A stretch of 64,000 nucleotides of DNA, taken from positions 1 to 64,000 of the forward strand of contig CAJYXJ010000068.1 of assembly GCA_913778085.1 (NCBI GenBank). Direction: 5' to 3'. This DNA is from an uncultured Chryseobacterium sp. GTDB taxonomy: Bacteria > Bacteroidota > Bacteroidia > Flavobacteriales > Weeksellaceae. The translations under genes were made by a program, and so were the position numbers. Below are positions 25,846 through 34,113 of this stretch, in pieces (the first letter of the stretch is position 1; each line of letters starts with the position of its first letter). A model generated the notes under the pieces. It worked only from the letters and a program-made list of their open reading frames with translations. It had not been told where the DNA came from and did not search any database.

Positions 25846-26823
25846 ATGATGAACCCTTTTCACAATGATCCAACAGATTATATCGCCTACATCTTTCTCA
25901 TGGATAAGACCCATTACAGTCCGGATGCTTACGATCAGATGAAAATGGAGCTGATAAAGAGAAATTTCAATTTCGACAATCTGAACCAGGAATTCTATAT
26001 ACGCTTAGTTATAAAGAATCTGTTTCCCGGTTGGGAAAAACAGGTCAGAAAAATGTTTACCGCGCTTATCGCTCAAAGATGGACTTTTCAGCAGCCACTC
26101 GATTATAAAGAATCCTGGGGAAGGCTAATATTTCGGGGATTTCACACCGATGTTCCTCCAAAATTCGAACAGATCCTGAATCAATATATTAAAATATTCG
26201 AATCTACCTGCGGACATTGCGGAAGCAGAAAAAATGTAGAAAGCCACGATGACGACTATTGGTGCAAAAAATGTCATCTTAAACGTTTAAAGAAAATGAG
26301 AATCAGCAAAATAGACCGAAACGGATTTTCTTATTTCAGCAGAACAAAAAAACACCGTGTCTTATGGACGGAAATTGATAATATCGAATGGAAAACGGAC
26401 GGTTACGACAATTTTGCCATTACCCTGAACAGATTTTCACCGGAAGATGAGCTTGCAAAAGATTATGATGAAGAAGACTCCATCTTGCTTTCAAATGAAT
26501 CGTTTAATTTCTTCAAGCTGTTAAGAAACCTGCCGGCACATCTTCTTTCTGAATCGCAGGCAGATGAAATCAACAGTCTCTGCAACAGCCTTGAAGAATG
26601 CATCATCTGCAGAAGAAAATCGGTACTTAGTAAGATGATCAATAAAAAATGCCTGGTTTGCGGAACACTGACCGAAAAGTTAGAAAATCCAACGGAAACA
26701 AATCTTAAAAGATTTGGGAGCCGGCAGGGAATAATCGGTCATGAAAAGAAAATGTTCAGGCGGTCCTTACAGAATAATGCCATTTTCCGGTACCGTTATG
26801 AAACAGACTCTTCATTTAAATAA
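25846..26823 (+). CDS. Unknown protein with two zinc-ribbon-like sites
   Basis: The 325-residue protein has no signal or membrane segment. A first zinc site is formed by CGHC (about 124-127) and CKKC (about 143-146), a second by CIIC (about 252-255) and CLVC (about 269-272). The C-terminal part is basic. It may bind nucleic acid or protein, but no known domain is evident. The start at 25846 follows the family A gene by 4 bp, and the next gene begins 9 bp after it, so the cluster is probably one operon. Alternative Met at residue 2. Confidence 0.7.
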   Translation: MMNPFHNDPTDYIAYIFLMDKTHYSPDAYDQMKMELIKRNFNFDNLNQEFYIRLVIKNLFPGWEKQVRKMFTALIAQRWTFQQPLDYKESWGRLIFRGFHTDVPPKFEQILNQYIKIFESTCGHCGSRKNVESHDDDYWCKKCHLKRLKKMRISKIDRNGFSYFSRTKKHRVLWTEIDNIEWKTDGYDNFAITLNRFSPEDELAKDYDEEDSILLSNESFNFFKLLRNLPAHLLSESQADEINSLCNSLEECIICRRKSVLSKMINKKCLVCGTLTEKLENPTETNLKRFGSRQGIIGHEKKMFRRSLQNNAIFRYRYETDSSFK

Positions 26824-26832
26824 ACAAAAGAT

Positions 26833-27603
26833 ATGGGCGGCTACCTGGAAATATATAAACTGAATCCACTTAAAATAAAAGAAAATCTTTATCCGAAACT
26901 TGTTAATGCAGAACTAGACGCAATATATATTCCGGAAACCCGAAGATGGATCGACCATTTCAAAAGGTTTTTTGAGGTCAATAAAAGCAGTTACCGGAAT
27001 ACCTCTTCTGAAACGGTTATCCAGAAACTGGAAAGTGCGGAAGCTTTTATTTTTGATTATGATGAATTTTCATTAATAATCGATTGGCTTACCTGGTATT
27101 ACAGGAATGAAATAGATACTGATGACCTTTTCCTTGACGAAAACGGATTGATCAGTATAGGCAGCCTCAACAGCAAGTTTGAGATGACCGCTTTATTCGG
27201 ATTAGGATGTGAAGGTATTGAAAAGTATTTCTTTCCGTTGATACAGCCCGGGTTTACCTGGAACTCAGGAAGCTTTCCGCTGAGCCAGCGTGAGCTTGTT
27301 CTGATGACTGAATACATGCTGGTATTTTGTATTGCCGTCGCTGGATTTTTAGAAGACCCTTCTGCCGGGGAGATGATAGAAGATATCCAGCCAAATGCAT
27401 TTGCTGATATCGAAGCACTCAAAAAAAGTACTGAAAAACATTTGCAGCAGTATTTATCTGGAAACGAAAACTTATCCTACAGGCAGGAACTGAATCTTTT
27501 GGTTAATGAAAAATATTATGAGCATTATTCCTTTATTCTGCTGGATATAAAGAAAAACCTGACCGGTTATACTGGATTCATTTATACTGATGAATGTTTT
27601 TAA
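26833..27603 (+). CDS. Unknown cytosolic protein (256 residues)
   Basis: I do not recognise this protein. It begins MGGYLEIYKLNP, has an acidic, aromatic-rich middle with no membrane segment (FGLGCEGIEKYFFPLIQPG), and ends EHYSFILLDIKKNL...YTDECF. The beginning and length recall small SUKH- or DUF1877-type immunity and regulatory proteins, but I see no decisive motif. It lies between a zinc-ribbon protein (9 bp) and family A member 2 (24 bp), suggesting co-transcription. Confidence 0.65.
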   Translation: MGGYLEIYKLNPLKIKENLYPKLVNAELDAIYIPETRRWIDHFKRFFEVNKSSYRNTSSETVIQKLESAEAFIFDYDEFSLIIDWLTWYYRNEIDTDDLFLDENGLISIGSLNSKFEMTALFGLGCEGIEKYFFPLIQPGFTWNSGSFPLSQRELVLMTEYMLVFCIAVAGFLEDPSAGEMIEDIQPNAFADIEALKKSTEKHLQQYLSGNENLSYRQELNLLVNEKYYEHYSFILLDIKKNLTGYTGFIYTDECF

Positions 27604-27627
27604 AACGATAACTAAAACCTATCAATT

Positions 27628-28065
27628 ATGATCTCACTGGAATATGCAAAAGGATTTATCAGGACCTTCGGGTATCTGAGCGGGCCGGGTACCGATATTA
27701 CCTTCGATTTCGATATTATGGAAATCGACAAAAATTCAGACGTCGGCAGGGCTATTGCTTCAAAATTCGGGACAGACGAAAACTGTATAGCGTACATTAA
27801 TGAGATTAACGAAGGATCTCTTTTCACCGATGTCCGTCAATGGCTTCTGGACGGCGAACTTATTAACAGAAAATTAAGCGATTACCGTTTAGACTCTGAA
27901 GCACAGGGTATTTCAGGAGTTTTATTACAGATGTCCAGAAAAAAAAATTCCTTAAAAGTAATCATATTCAATGATGAAGCTTATGAAAAAATCGGAAGGC
28001 GTTTTGACTTCTTTATTATTGAAGGCTCCGATAAAGATTATATTGCACATTTCATCAGAAAATAA
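27628..28065 (+). CDS. Unknown small protein, family A member 2
   Basis: 145 residues. It shares with members 1 and 3 the opening 'LEYAKGFIRTFGYLSGPG', a following 'FDFDIMEIDK', a 'RQWLLDGELINRKLSDYRLD' block and the ending 'FDFFIIEGSDKDYIAHFI'. It is closest to member 3 (28679), which has WLNSGELMKRNMTDRRLD at the same place. Duplication followed by divergence within the cluster is the simplest reading. The decayed zinc-ribbon sequence follows directly after the stop and in the same frame. Confidence 0.75.
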   Translation: MISLEYAKGFIRTFGYLSGPGTDITFDFDIMEIDKNSDVGRAIASKFGTDENCIAYINEINEGSLFTDVRQWLLDGELINRKLSDYRLDSEAQGISGVLLQMSRKKNSLKVIIFNDEAYEKIGRRFDFFIIEGSDKDYIAHFIRK

Positions 28066-28257
28066 TGCATCTTGGAAATCCTATCTGTAATAAGTCAGGC
28101 ATTTTTATCTGTAATAAATGGAAAGAATCTTTATTTACCTTCAGCACCGGAAGAGATTTTTTTCAACAATTGCCCGCAGTGCGGAAAGCTGGCCAGGACT
28201 CCTTCTGCATAACAATGCAAGTATTGCGGGTTAAACTGGCATCAAAATAAATTTTAA
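28066..28257 (+). pseudogene. Remnant of a zinc-ribbon domain with internal stop
   Basis: In the frame of the preceding gene, the sequence reads SVINGKNLYLPSAPEEIFF and then NNCPQCGKLARTPSA up to a TAA at 28210-28212. After the stop it continues QCKYCGLNWHQNKF to a TAA at 28255. CPQCG...QCKYCG...WH is a typical C-terminal zinc ribbon whose Lys/Gln codon has become a stop. Only the end of a larger ancestral gene remains. A 61-residue ORF in another frame over the same bases is a shadow. Confidence 0.6.
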
Positions 28258-28274
28258 ATGTAAAACTTGTATTC

Positions 28275-28646
28275 ATGATTGATAAAACCGATTTGCGGGA
28301 AACATTGGATCTTCCCTTATTTGACTTCACCAGCGAAACAGAAATCTTCCAAAATCAGACCCTCCGTCCTGTTCTGAAATTGCAGAATGACGTGTATCTG
28401 ATGCTGTTCAAAGACTATGCGCTGCGCAAAACTTCAGATTTTGAGATGCTGAAAAAGGAAAAGAAAATAAATTTTATTGATCAGAGCCTGCAGAAAGATA
28501 ATGCCCTCCGCAATATCTTTATCGGAATGACCATCGGCATGCTGACTTCTGAGGAAATGAAAATATACCTTTCCGATGTCAAGTCATTTAATAAAAGAAT
28601 CATTACCATGCTTACGGAAAGGATTAAAAGCCATATTAAAGAATAA
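28275..28646 (+). CDS. Conserved flavobacterial protein of unknown function
   Basis: The 123-residue protein is helical and cytosolic. Its pattern (IFQNQTLRPVLKLQNDVYL, FIDQSLQKDNALRNIFIGM, then TSEEMKIYLSD and KRIITMLTERIKS) belongs, as I recall, to a conserved family in flavobacteria that databases often label glyoxalase without support. No glyoxalase metal ligands are visible. In other genomes such genes occur as single housekeeping-like genes, so it may not belong functionally to the surrounding cluster. Confidence 0.75.
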   Translation: MIDKTDLRETLDLPLFDFTSETEIFQNQTLRPVLKLQNDVYLMLFKDYALRKTSDFEMLKKEKKINFIDQSLQKDNALRNIFIGMTIGMLTSEEMKIYLSDVKSFNKRIITMLTERIKSHIKE

Positions 28647-28678
28647 GAAATAAGATCCCTTAATTTAAAAATAGAATA

Positions 28679-29116
28679 ATGAATTCATTGGATTACCTCA
28701 GAGGGCTTCTTCATGCCTTCGGATTTCTAAATATGCCTGAAGCTAATTTATGGTGTGAATTTGATATTATTGATTTTGAAAAAGATAAAGATCCTAAAAA
28801 AGCTCTGGCCTCAGCTTTTGAAACTGAAGAGAATTATATTACGGGTATTAAAAAAATCACTGAAGAGAATTTTATTAAAGAACTGCATAAATGGCTGAAC
28901 AGCGGAGAACTTATGAAAAGGAACATGACAGATCGCCGGCTGGATATCGAGACAAAGATTATTTTTGATATTTTAAAAAAGATAACCCAACCAGAATCTT
29001 ACGGCTTACTAGTATTTAATGATAATACTCCTTCGTACATAGGCATTTATTTCGACTGTTATTTAATAAAAGGGGCAGAAAAAGATTATATTCTGCATTT
29101 TATTTATAACGGCTGA
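28679..29116 (+). CDS. Unknown small protein, family A member 3
   Basis: 145 residues, with the family pattern 'LDYLRGLLHAFGFLNMPEAN', 'CEFDIIDFEKDK', 'KWLNSGELMKRNMTDRRLD' and the ending 'FDCYLIKGAEKDYILHFI'. It is acidic, with no signal peptide or membrane segment. It is the last gene of the cluster before the convergent glycosylase gene, whose stop is 8 bp away. There is no terminator between them, so the two transcripts may overlap. Confidence 0.75.
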   Translation: MNSLDYLRGLLHAFGFLNMPEANLWCEFDIIDFEKDKDPKKALASAFETEENYITGIKKITEENFIKELHKWLNSGELMKRNMTDRRLDIETKIIFDILKKITQPESYGLLVFNDNTPSYIGIYFDCYLIKGAEKDYILHFIYNG

Positions 29117-29124
29117 GTATTCCA

Positions 29125-29676
29125 TCATCCTTCCAGCCACTTCGGCTTCTGCTCCAATACTTTATGATAGACCGGACAGCTTTCCGAATGGCAGCCTTTG
29201 AGATAGCCCGTGCTCATCAGGAATTCGTTGACGATTTCCCCACCGGTGAATTTGAAAGTCTTCTTAAAAAGTTTCATCCATTCCGGCAGCTTTTTCGGAT
29301 GGTGATGGTCCAGCCATTTCTCGAATGAACCGAATTCCTTTTGTAACCCGATAATGGTTTTTGCATTTTCGATGGCTGCATTGATCTTTAATCTATTCCT
29401 GATAATTCCGGCATTAGCAAGCAGCCTTTCACGGTCGGCTTCAGTATACGATGCAACTTTTTCGATCTCAAAATTGTCGTACGCTTTTCTGAACCCTTCT
29501 TCCTTTTTCAGAATGGTTTCCCAGCTCAGGCCTGCCTGGTTGATCTCCATTACCAGTCTCCCAAACAATTCGTTATCGTCGTGAATCGGAAAACCGTAAT
29601 GGTAGTCGTGGTAATTTTGATGAAGTGCCCTTCTGCTTTCGGGCTGCAGGGTTTCAATAACGGTGCAATAACTCAT
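29125..29676 (-). CDS. tag: DNA-3-methyladenine glycosylase I
   Basis: Tag excises 3-methyladenine from alkylated DNA. The 183 residues match the family. The zinc-binding elements are present as Cys4 near the N-terminus and the C-terminal GYLKGCHSESCPVYH. The helix-hairpin region shows LSWETILKKEEGFRKAYDNF and the start of the base-flipping part NAGIIRNRLKINAA. It is convergent with the accessory cluster and monocistronic. A TATCTTTG box lies about 22 bases before the ATG. Confidence 0.93.
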   Translation of the reverse strand: MSYCTVIETLQPESRRALHQNYHDYHYGFPIHDDNELFGRLVMEINQAGLSWETILKKEEGFRKAYDNFEIEKVASYTEADRERLLANAGIIRNRLKINAAIENAKTIIGLQKEFGSFEKWLDHHHPKKLPEWMKLFKKTFKFTGGEIVNEFLMSTGYLKGCHSESCPVYHKVLEQKPKWLEG

Positions 29677-29859
29677 GGTGGATGCTTTTAAGCACCAAAG
29701 ATAAGACGGATGTTTGACAAGTGCATGGCAGGAGGAAATAAAAAATATGTGACTTACTAATTTTTTGCTCCTATTATGTACATATCCAGATAATATTTTG
29801 TCTATCGTCCCATCGGGAATACCATAACCATTGGAACACAGTCCGCTCCCACCGGCGAA

Positions 29860-30318
29860 TCACAAAACAATCGCCGTTGTATTCTTTACTTCCGAGATCA
29901 TAAATGAACTATGCGTACTTGCAATATGCTGCAACGTCGTAAGTTTTGAAAGCATAAAATTCCGGTAATCTTCCATATCTTTTACTCCTATCTTTAAAAT
30001 GTAATCATAGTCGCCGCTTACGTGAAAGCATTCGGTGACCTCCTGAAGATTCATGACTTCCCTTTCAAACTGGAGGACATATTCTTTTTTGTGCTGGGTT
30101 AATTTAATATGGCAAAGCACGATAAAATTCCGGCTGATTTTCTGCCGGTCCAAAAGGGCTACATATTTGGAAATTACACCTGTATTTTCCATTTTACGGA
30201 TACGTTCGTACACTGCGGTAACAGACAAACCGAGTTTATGGGACAGTTCTTTGGTGGTTTGCTTGGAGTCTTCCTGTAAAAAAAGCAGCAGTTTTTTATC
30301 CGTTTCATCGAAATTCAT
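29860..30318 (-). CDS. Lrp/AsnC-family transcriptional regulator
   Basis: The 152-residue protein has an N-terminal winged HTH (DKKLLLFLQEDSKQTTKELS, then GLSVTAVYERIRKMENTGVI) and a C-terminal RAM ligand-binding domain (ECFHVSGDYDYILKIGVKDM). It is divergent from a methionine gamma-lyase-like gene at 30463, which it probably regulates in response to an amino acid such as methionine. The 145-bp divergent region is very AT-rich and contains TAGA-N7-TCTA palindromes. Confidence 0.94.
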   Translation of the reverse strand: MNFDETDKKLLLFLQEDSKQTTKELSHKLGLSVTAVYERIRKMENTGVISKYVALLDRQKISRNFIVLCHIKLTQHKKEYVLQFEREVMNLQEVTECFHVSGDYDYILKIGVKDMEDYRNFMLSKLTTLQHIASTHSSFMISEVKNTTAIVL

Positions 30319-30387
30319 AGATAATTTTTTGTTAAAATTTTACTTAATCCAAATATAATAAACTTTTTTTCTATTTATTTAAAATTT

Positions 30388-30422
30388 AATAGATTTATAT
30401 TCTAATAAATTAAAATTCTATT
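30388..30422. promoter_or_regulatory. Candidate Lrp-type operator
   Basis: TAGA (30390) and TCTA (30401) form a 15-bp palindrome. AATAGA at 30388 also pairs with TCTATT at 30417. Lrp/AsnC proteins bind 15-bp AT-rich palindromes of this kind between divergent genes. Confidence 0.4.
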
Positions 30423-30462
30423 GTAATAATTCTTAAGGTTGATCATATTTACAGCATAAAAC

Positions 30463-31698
30463 ATGTACGATATGAAAGACTTTAATGCAGCCAATGAAAT
30501 TCAGGATTTGCAGTATTTTGGAGAATTCGGAGGAGTAAATCCTTCAATTTCAGACAGCTCTACTTACACTTTCCTGTCTGCCAAAACAATGTTCGATACT
30601 TTTGAAGGCAATGCGGAAGGATGTTACCTTTATTCCCGCCATTCCTCTCCGATGAACCTGTATCTGTCACAAGCTCTGGCGAAGCTTGAAGACACTGAAG
30701 CCGCCAACGTAACAGCTTCAGGAATGGGAGCAATTACCTCCGTACTGATGCAGGTCTGCAAAAGCGGCGACCATATCATCTCAAGCCGGACGATCTATGG
30801 AGGAACCTATGCTTTTCTGAAGAATTTTCTTCCCTCTTTTAATATCAGCACGACCTTCGTAGATATCAGCAATTTCGAGTCAATCGAAAATGCCGTTACC
30901 GAAAAGACAAAAATTATCTATTGCGAAAGCGTAAGCAATCCGCTTTTGGAAGTGGCCGACCTTAGAAAATTGGCCGAAATCTGTAAAAAATATAATCTGA
31001 AGTTGATCGTCGACAATACGTTTTCTCCCCTTTCCATTTCTCCCAAATTGCTTGGTGCAGACATCGTCATCCATTCCCTGACGAAATTCATCAACGGAAG
31101 CAGCGATACGGTAGGCGGTGTGTATTGCGGAACTCAGGAATTCATCAATGATACCAAAAATGTAAACTCCGGAGCCTGCATGCTGCTGGGCCCGACTATG
31201 GACAGTTTACGCTCGGCAAGTATTTTAAAAAATCTCAGAACACTTCATATCCGGATGAAACAGCACAGCCATAACGCCATGTATCTGGCCCGGAAATTTG
31301 AAGAGGACGGCTTAAGGGTTGTTTATCCCGGTTTAAAATCCCATAAAAACCACGAACTGATGAAAAGCATGATGCACAAAGAATACGGATTCGGCGGCTT
31401 GCTCACTTTAGATGCCGGAACTACCGATAAGGCCAACGAGCTGATGGAACTGATGCAGCAGGAAAACCTCGGCTACCTTGCCGTTAGCTTAGGCTTTTAC
31501 AAAACTCTATTCTCATGTTCAGGAAGCTCCACTTCCTCCGAAATCCCGGAAGAGGAACGCACTGCAATGGGAATTTCCGACGGACTGATCCGTTTCTCAA
31601 TCGGACTGGATCATGACATCGAACGAACTTACGAAAAGATGAGAGAATGCATGCTGAAAACAGGTGTTCTCAACCATGAAACCATCTCCATATCCTAA
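30463..31698 (+). CDS. PLP-dependent methionine gamma-lyase-like enzyme (Cys/Met metabolism family)
   Basis: The 411-residue fold-type I enzyme shows YSRHSSPM (phosphate/partner-subunit loop), SGMGAITSVL, Asp184 in LIVDNTF, the PLP Lys208 in IHSLTKFINGSSD and the C-terminal substrate Arg in GLIRFSIGLD. These features define the cystathionine/methionine lyase family. Reaction choice between gamma-lyase, cystathionine lyase and synthase is not certain; the divergent Lrp regulator fits catabolism of methionine. A second Met at codon 4 is an alternative start. A hairpin terminator follows. Confidence 0.88.
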   Translation: MYDMKDFNAANEIQDLQYFGEFGGVNPSISDSSTYTFLSAKTMFDTFEGNAEGCYLYSRHSSPMNLYLSQALAKLEDTEAANVTASGMGAITSVLMQVCKSGDHIISSRTIYGGTYAFLKNFLPSFNISTTFVDISNFESIENAVTEKTKIIYCESVSNPLLEVADLRKLAEICKKYNLKLIVDNTFSPLSISPKLLGADIVIHSLTKFINGSSDTVGGVYCGTQEFINDTKNVNSGACMLLGPTMDSLRSASILKNLRTLHIRMKQHSHNAMYLARKFEEDGLRVVYPGLKSHKNHELMKSMMHKEYGFGGLLTLDAGTTDKANELMELMQQENLGYLAVSLGFYKTLFSCSGSSTSSEIPEEERTAMGISDGLIRFSIGLDHDIERTYEKMRECMLKTGVLNHETISIS

Positions 31699-31707
31699 TT
31701 ATTGTAG

Positions 31708-31739
31708 AAAGCTGTTGTTGATTCGACAGCTTTTTTACT
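31708..31739 (+). terminator. Terminator after the methionine gamma-lyase-like gene
   Basis: AAAGCTGT and ACAGCTTT form a stem around a 10-base loop, followed by TTTTACTTTT. Confidence 0.75.
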
Positions 31740-31851
31740 TTTAAACATGAAGAGCATTAAGTTTTTTCAAGTAGTGATTGTTTTAGGCTTACAAATCCGT
31801 TTAATTTACAGAAGCCTATTTTAAAATAGCCAAAACATTGAAAATAAACGA

Positions 31852-32856
31852 TCAGCTTTTATGAAAATGGTCCGGGAAAGCTTCTTCAGGTTTCATCCTG
31901 AAAATATTTAACAAAACCCAGGATTTTAAAAATCCGTATCCATAGGAAAACATCTGAATGTAAGTTGCAATGACGGCCATTCCGGTAATGCTGATGTTTT
32001 TGGTAACCCACAAGGCATGGAACAGCACCATAAATGTATACAGCCCGTAAAAGGCCAGAATGATTCCTTTTCCGAGAATAAAATACTCCAGAAAGCCCAT
32101 GATGTAGCCCATCAGGAACAAAGTAGGAAAAGCGAATGAAATTTTTACGTAATCCGGATGCCGCTGGTTGAGGATCGGACGGGCACAGCCGAACTGGTAT
32201 ACCTGTTTTGAAAACTTTCCGAAGTCTACCCTGCGTTTGTGATATACCGCAATATTATCGAAAAATGCAGTCTTAAAACCATTTTCCCACAGGGTCATCG
32301 ACAAATCAGGATCTTCGCCGATGCGCATTTCGGAAAAGCCTCCCACTTTTTCAAACACTTCTTTCTTAACACCCATATTAAAGCTTCTAGGCTGAAATTT
32401 TGAAACCGCTTTTTTACTTCCACGGATTCCGCCGGTGGTAAAAACCGAGGTCATGGAATAGGAAATGGCTTTCTGCATGAGGTTAAATCCTTTATGCGCC
32501 TTATCTGCACCGCCGAAAGCATCGCACGGAATTTCAAGAATATCCTTTTTGATATTTTCGATATAGTCCTTTTCGACAATCACGTCGCTGTCTACAAAAA
32601 CCAGCCATTCGTTTTCAGCCCTCCGTGCACCGTAATTTCTTGATAAACCGGGTCCGGAATTATCTTTACGGAAATATTTAATCTTCAAAAATTCGGTAAA
32701 CTTTTCAATAGTAGGTTTCAGATCGATCAGGGAGCCGTCATCTACAATAATGACCTCAAATGCTCTGTCCGTCTGTGCAGTAAGAGAATTCAGGAGCTCA
32801 AAAAGTTCGTCTCGACGGTTAAAAATGGCAACAATGATGGAAATGGTAGGCTTCAA
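31852..32856 (-). CDS. Family 2 glycosyltransferase with membrane C-terminus
   Basis: The 334-residue GT-A fold enzyme has the N-terminal strand ISIIVAIFNRRDEL, VIIVDDGS, the metal/nucleotide motif VFVDSDVIVE (DxD-like), and GEDPDLSMTLWENG as the acceptor-site ED motif. At least two hydrophobic helices near 230-295 anchor it to the membrane. It probably transfers a sugar to a cell-envelope glycan or lipid. It is a single gene with no polysaccharide cluster nearby. The large repeat region begins upstream of its start. Confidence 0.88.
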   Translation of the reverse strand: MKPTISIIVAIFNRRDELFELLNSLTAQTDRAFEVIIVDDGSLIDLKPTIEKFTEFLKIKYFRKDNSGPGLSRNYGARRAENEWLVFVDSDVIVEKDYIENIKKDILEIPCDAFGGADKAHKGFNLMQKAISYSMTSVFTTGGIRGSKKAVSKFQPRSFNMGVKKEVFEKVGGFSEMRIGEDPDLSMTLWENGFKTAFFDNIAVYHKRRVDFGKFSKQVYQFGCARPILNQRHPDYVKISFAFPTLFLMGYIMGFLEYFILGKGIILAFYGLYTFMVLFHALWVTKNISITGMAVIATYIQMFSYGYGFLKSWVLLNIFRMKPEEAFPDHFHKS

Positions 32857-33085
32857 ATCTGAAAATTTTTCAAAATTACTTATTAAAGGAGAATGCGCAA
32901 AGTATTTATGATATTTTATAAACAGGAAATTTCTTCAGATCGTATTCAATGGATGAAGTATTAGAAATTAATTGGTTTTGCGTTTTGAATAACCATCAAC
33001 CTCAGCTTAATAACTATACATATTATCAAGCTGAAAGTCTTGAAACCACAGGAATTATTATTTAATGATACCGGCTACGTATGAA
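32857..33085. other. Upstream region of the glycosyltransferase with a degenerate R2 copy
   Basis: No gene is supported. Around 33028-33048 TCAAGCTGAAAGTCTTGAAACC looks like a decayed R2 repeat. The GATACCGGCTACGTATGAAAA stretch that follows recurs with small changes near 34272 and 34458, flanking the array on the other side. Confidence 0.55.
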
Positions 33086-33759
33086 AATCTTTCGAGAACC
33101 TCAGGATGACACAACGCTAATACTAACCTGAATTATGTTCCGTAAAAATATACAGCCATTTAATACTGCATATACGCACTGTCAGGCTGAGGCTCTCGAA
33201 GCCACCACTAAAGCTGTGCGAAAATCCTTCGATAGCCTCAGGATGACACAACGCTAATACTAACCGGGATTATGTTCCGTAAAAATATACACCATTTTAA
33301 TTCAAACCAAACTGCATGTACGCACTGTTAGGCTGAGGCTCTCGAAGCCACCACTAAAGCTGTGCGAAAATCCTTCGAGAGCCTCAGGATGACACAACGC
33401 TAATACTAACCGGGATTATGTTCCGTAAAAATATACAGCCATTTAATACTGCATGTACGCACTGTCAGGCTGAGGCTCTCGAAGCCACCACTAAAGGTGT
33501 GCGAAAATCCTTCGATAGCCTCAGGATGACACAACGCTAATACTAACCTGAATTATGTTCCGTAAAAATATACAGCCATTTAATACTGCATATACGCACT
33601 GTCAGGCTGAGGCTCTCGAAGCCACCACTAAAGGTGTGCGAAAATCCTTCGAGAGCCTCAGGATGACACAACGCTAATACTACCTGAATTATGTTTCATA
33701 AAAATATACTGCCATTTAATACTGCATGTACGCACTGTCAGGCTGAGGCTCTCGAAGCC
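33086..33759 (+). repeat. Tandem array of five R1-R2 inverted-repeat units
   Basis: R1 (ATCCTTCGAGAGCCTCAGG plus ATGAC) ends at 33110, 33247, 33393, 33530 and 33667. R2 (GTCAGGCTGAGGCTCTCG plus AAGCC) begins at 33181, 33327, 33464, 33601 and 33737. R1 and R2 are imperfect inverted repeats of each other, so every unit can fold as a long hairpin. The period is 137, 146, 137 and 137 bp. Linkers between R2 and the next R1 read CACCACTAAAG(C/G)TGTGCG. The last R2 ends 38 bp before the GIY-YIG gene. Confidence 0.95.
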
Positions 33760-33797
33760 TTTCCGCAAATATTTATATCTTTAATTAAAAATACAAT

Positions 33798-34094
33798 ATG
33801 AAAAGATACTACGTTTACATTCTCAAATGTTCTGATAATTCATATTATACCGGTGTTACAAATGATATTGAAAAGAGAATACAATACCATACAGAAGGTA
33901 TCAATCCTGATTCATACACTTACTCAAGAAGACCTGTCGAATTGGTTTTTCACACAGAATTTAATGACGTGAACCAAGCCATTGCCTTTGAAAAGCAGGT
34001 AAAAGGATGGAGCAGAAAAAAGAAAGAAGCGATCATTAATGATGAATGGGAAAAACTTCCCAACTTATCAAAAAGAAGAAAACCAAATACATAA
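33798..34094 (+). CDS. GIY-YIG nuclease, copy 1, inside R1/R2 repeats
   Basis: The 98-residue single-domain protein has YYVYILKCSDNSYYTGVTND (GIY and YIG elements), the catalytic Arg in EKRIQYH and the metal-binding Glu in IAFEKQVKGWSRKKK, plus a basic C-terminus. It belongs to the URI/YhbQ group of small GIY-YIG enzymes, which cut DNA. A second copy at 50087-50383 differs at five residues only. Both are preceded by R2 at 37-38 bp and followed by R1 then R2 in the same orientation. I infer that enzyme and repeats form one selfish or mobile unit, like RAYT and REPINs. Confidence 0.9.
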   Translation: MKRYYVYILKCSDNSYYTGVTNDIEKRIQYHTEGINPDSYTYSRRPVELVFHTEFNDVNQAIAFEKQVKGWSRKKKEAIINDEWEKLPNLSKRRKPNT

Positions 34095-34113
34095 TAGTTG
34101 GCAGTATCTGAAA

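Noticed and set aside
28065-28250. 61-residue ORF after family A member 2
   Set aside because: The meaningful frame over these bases is the neighbouring one, with the zinc-ribbon remnant; this ORF has no signature.
33086-33759. Tandem array at 33 kb as a CRISPR array
   Set aside because: The repeated units are about 137 bp, with conserved spacers and no cas genes; spacer sequences are not unique.
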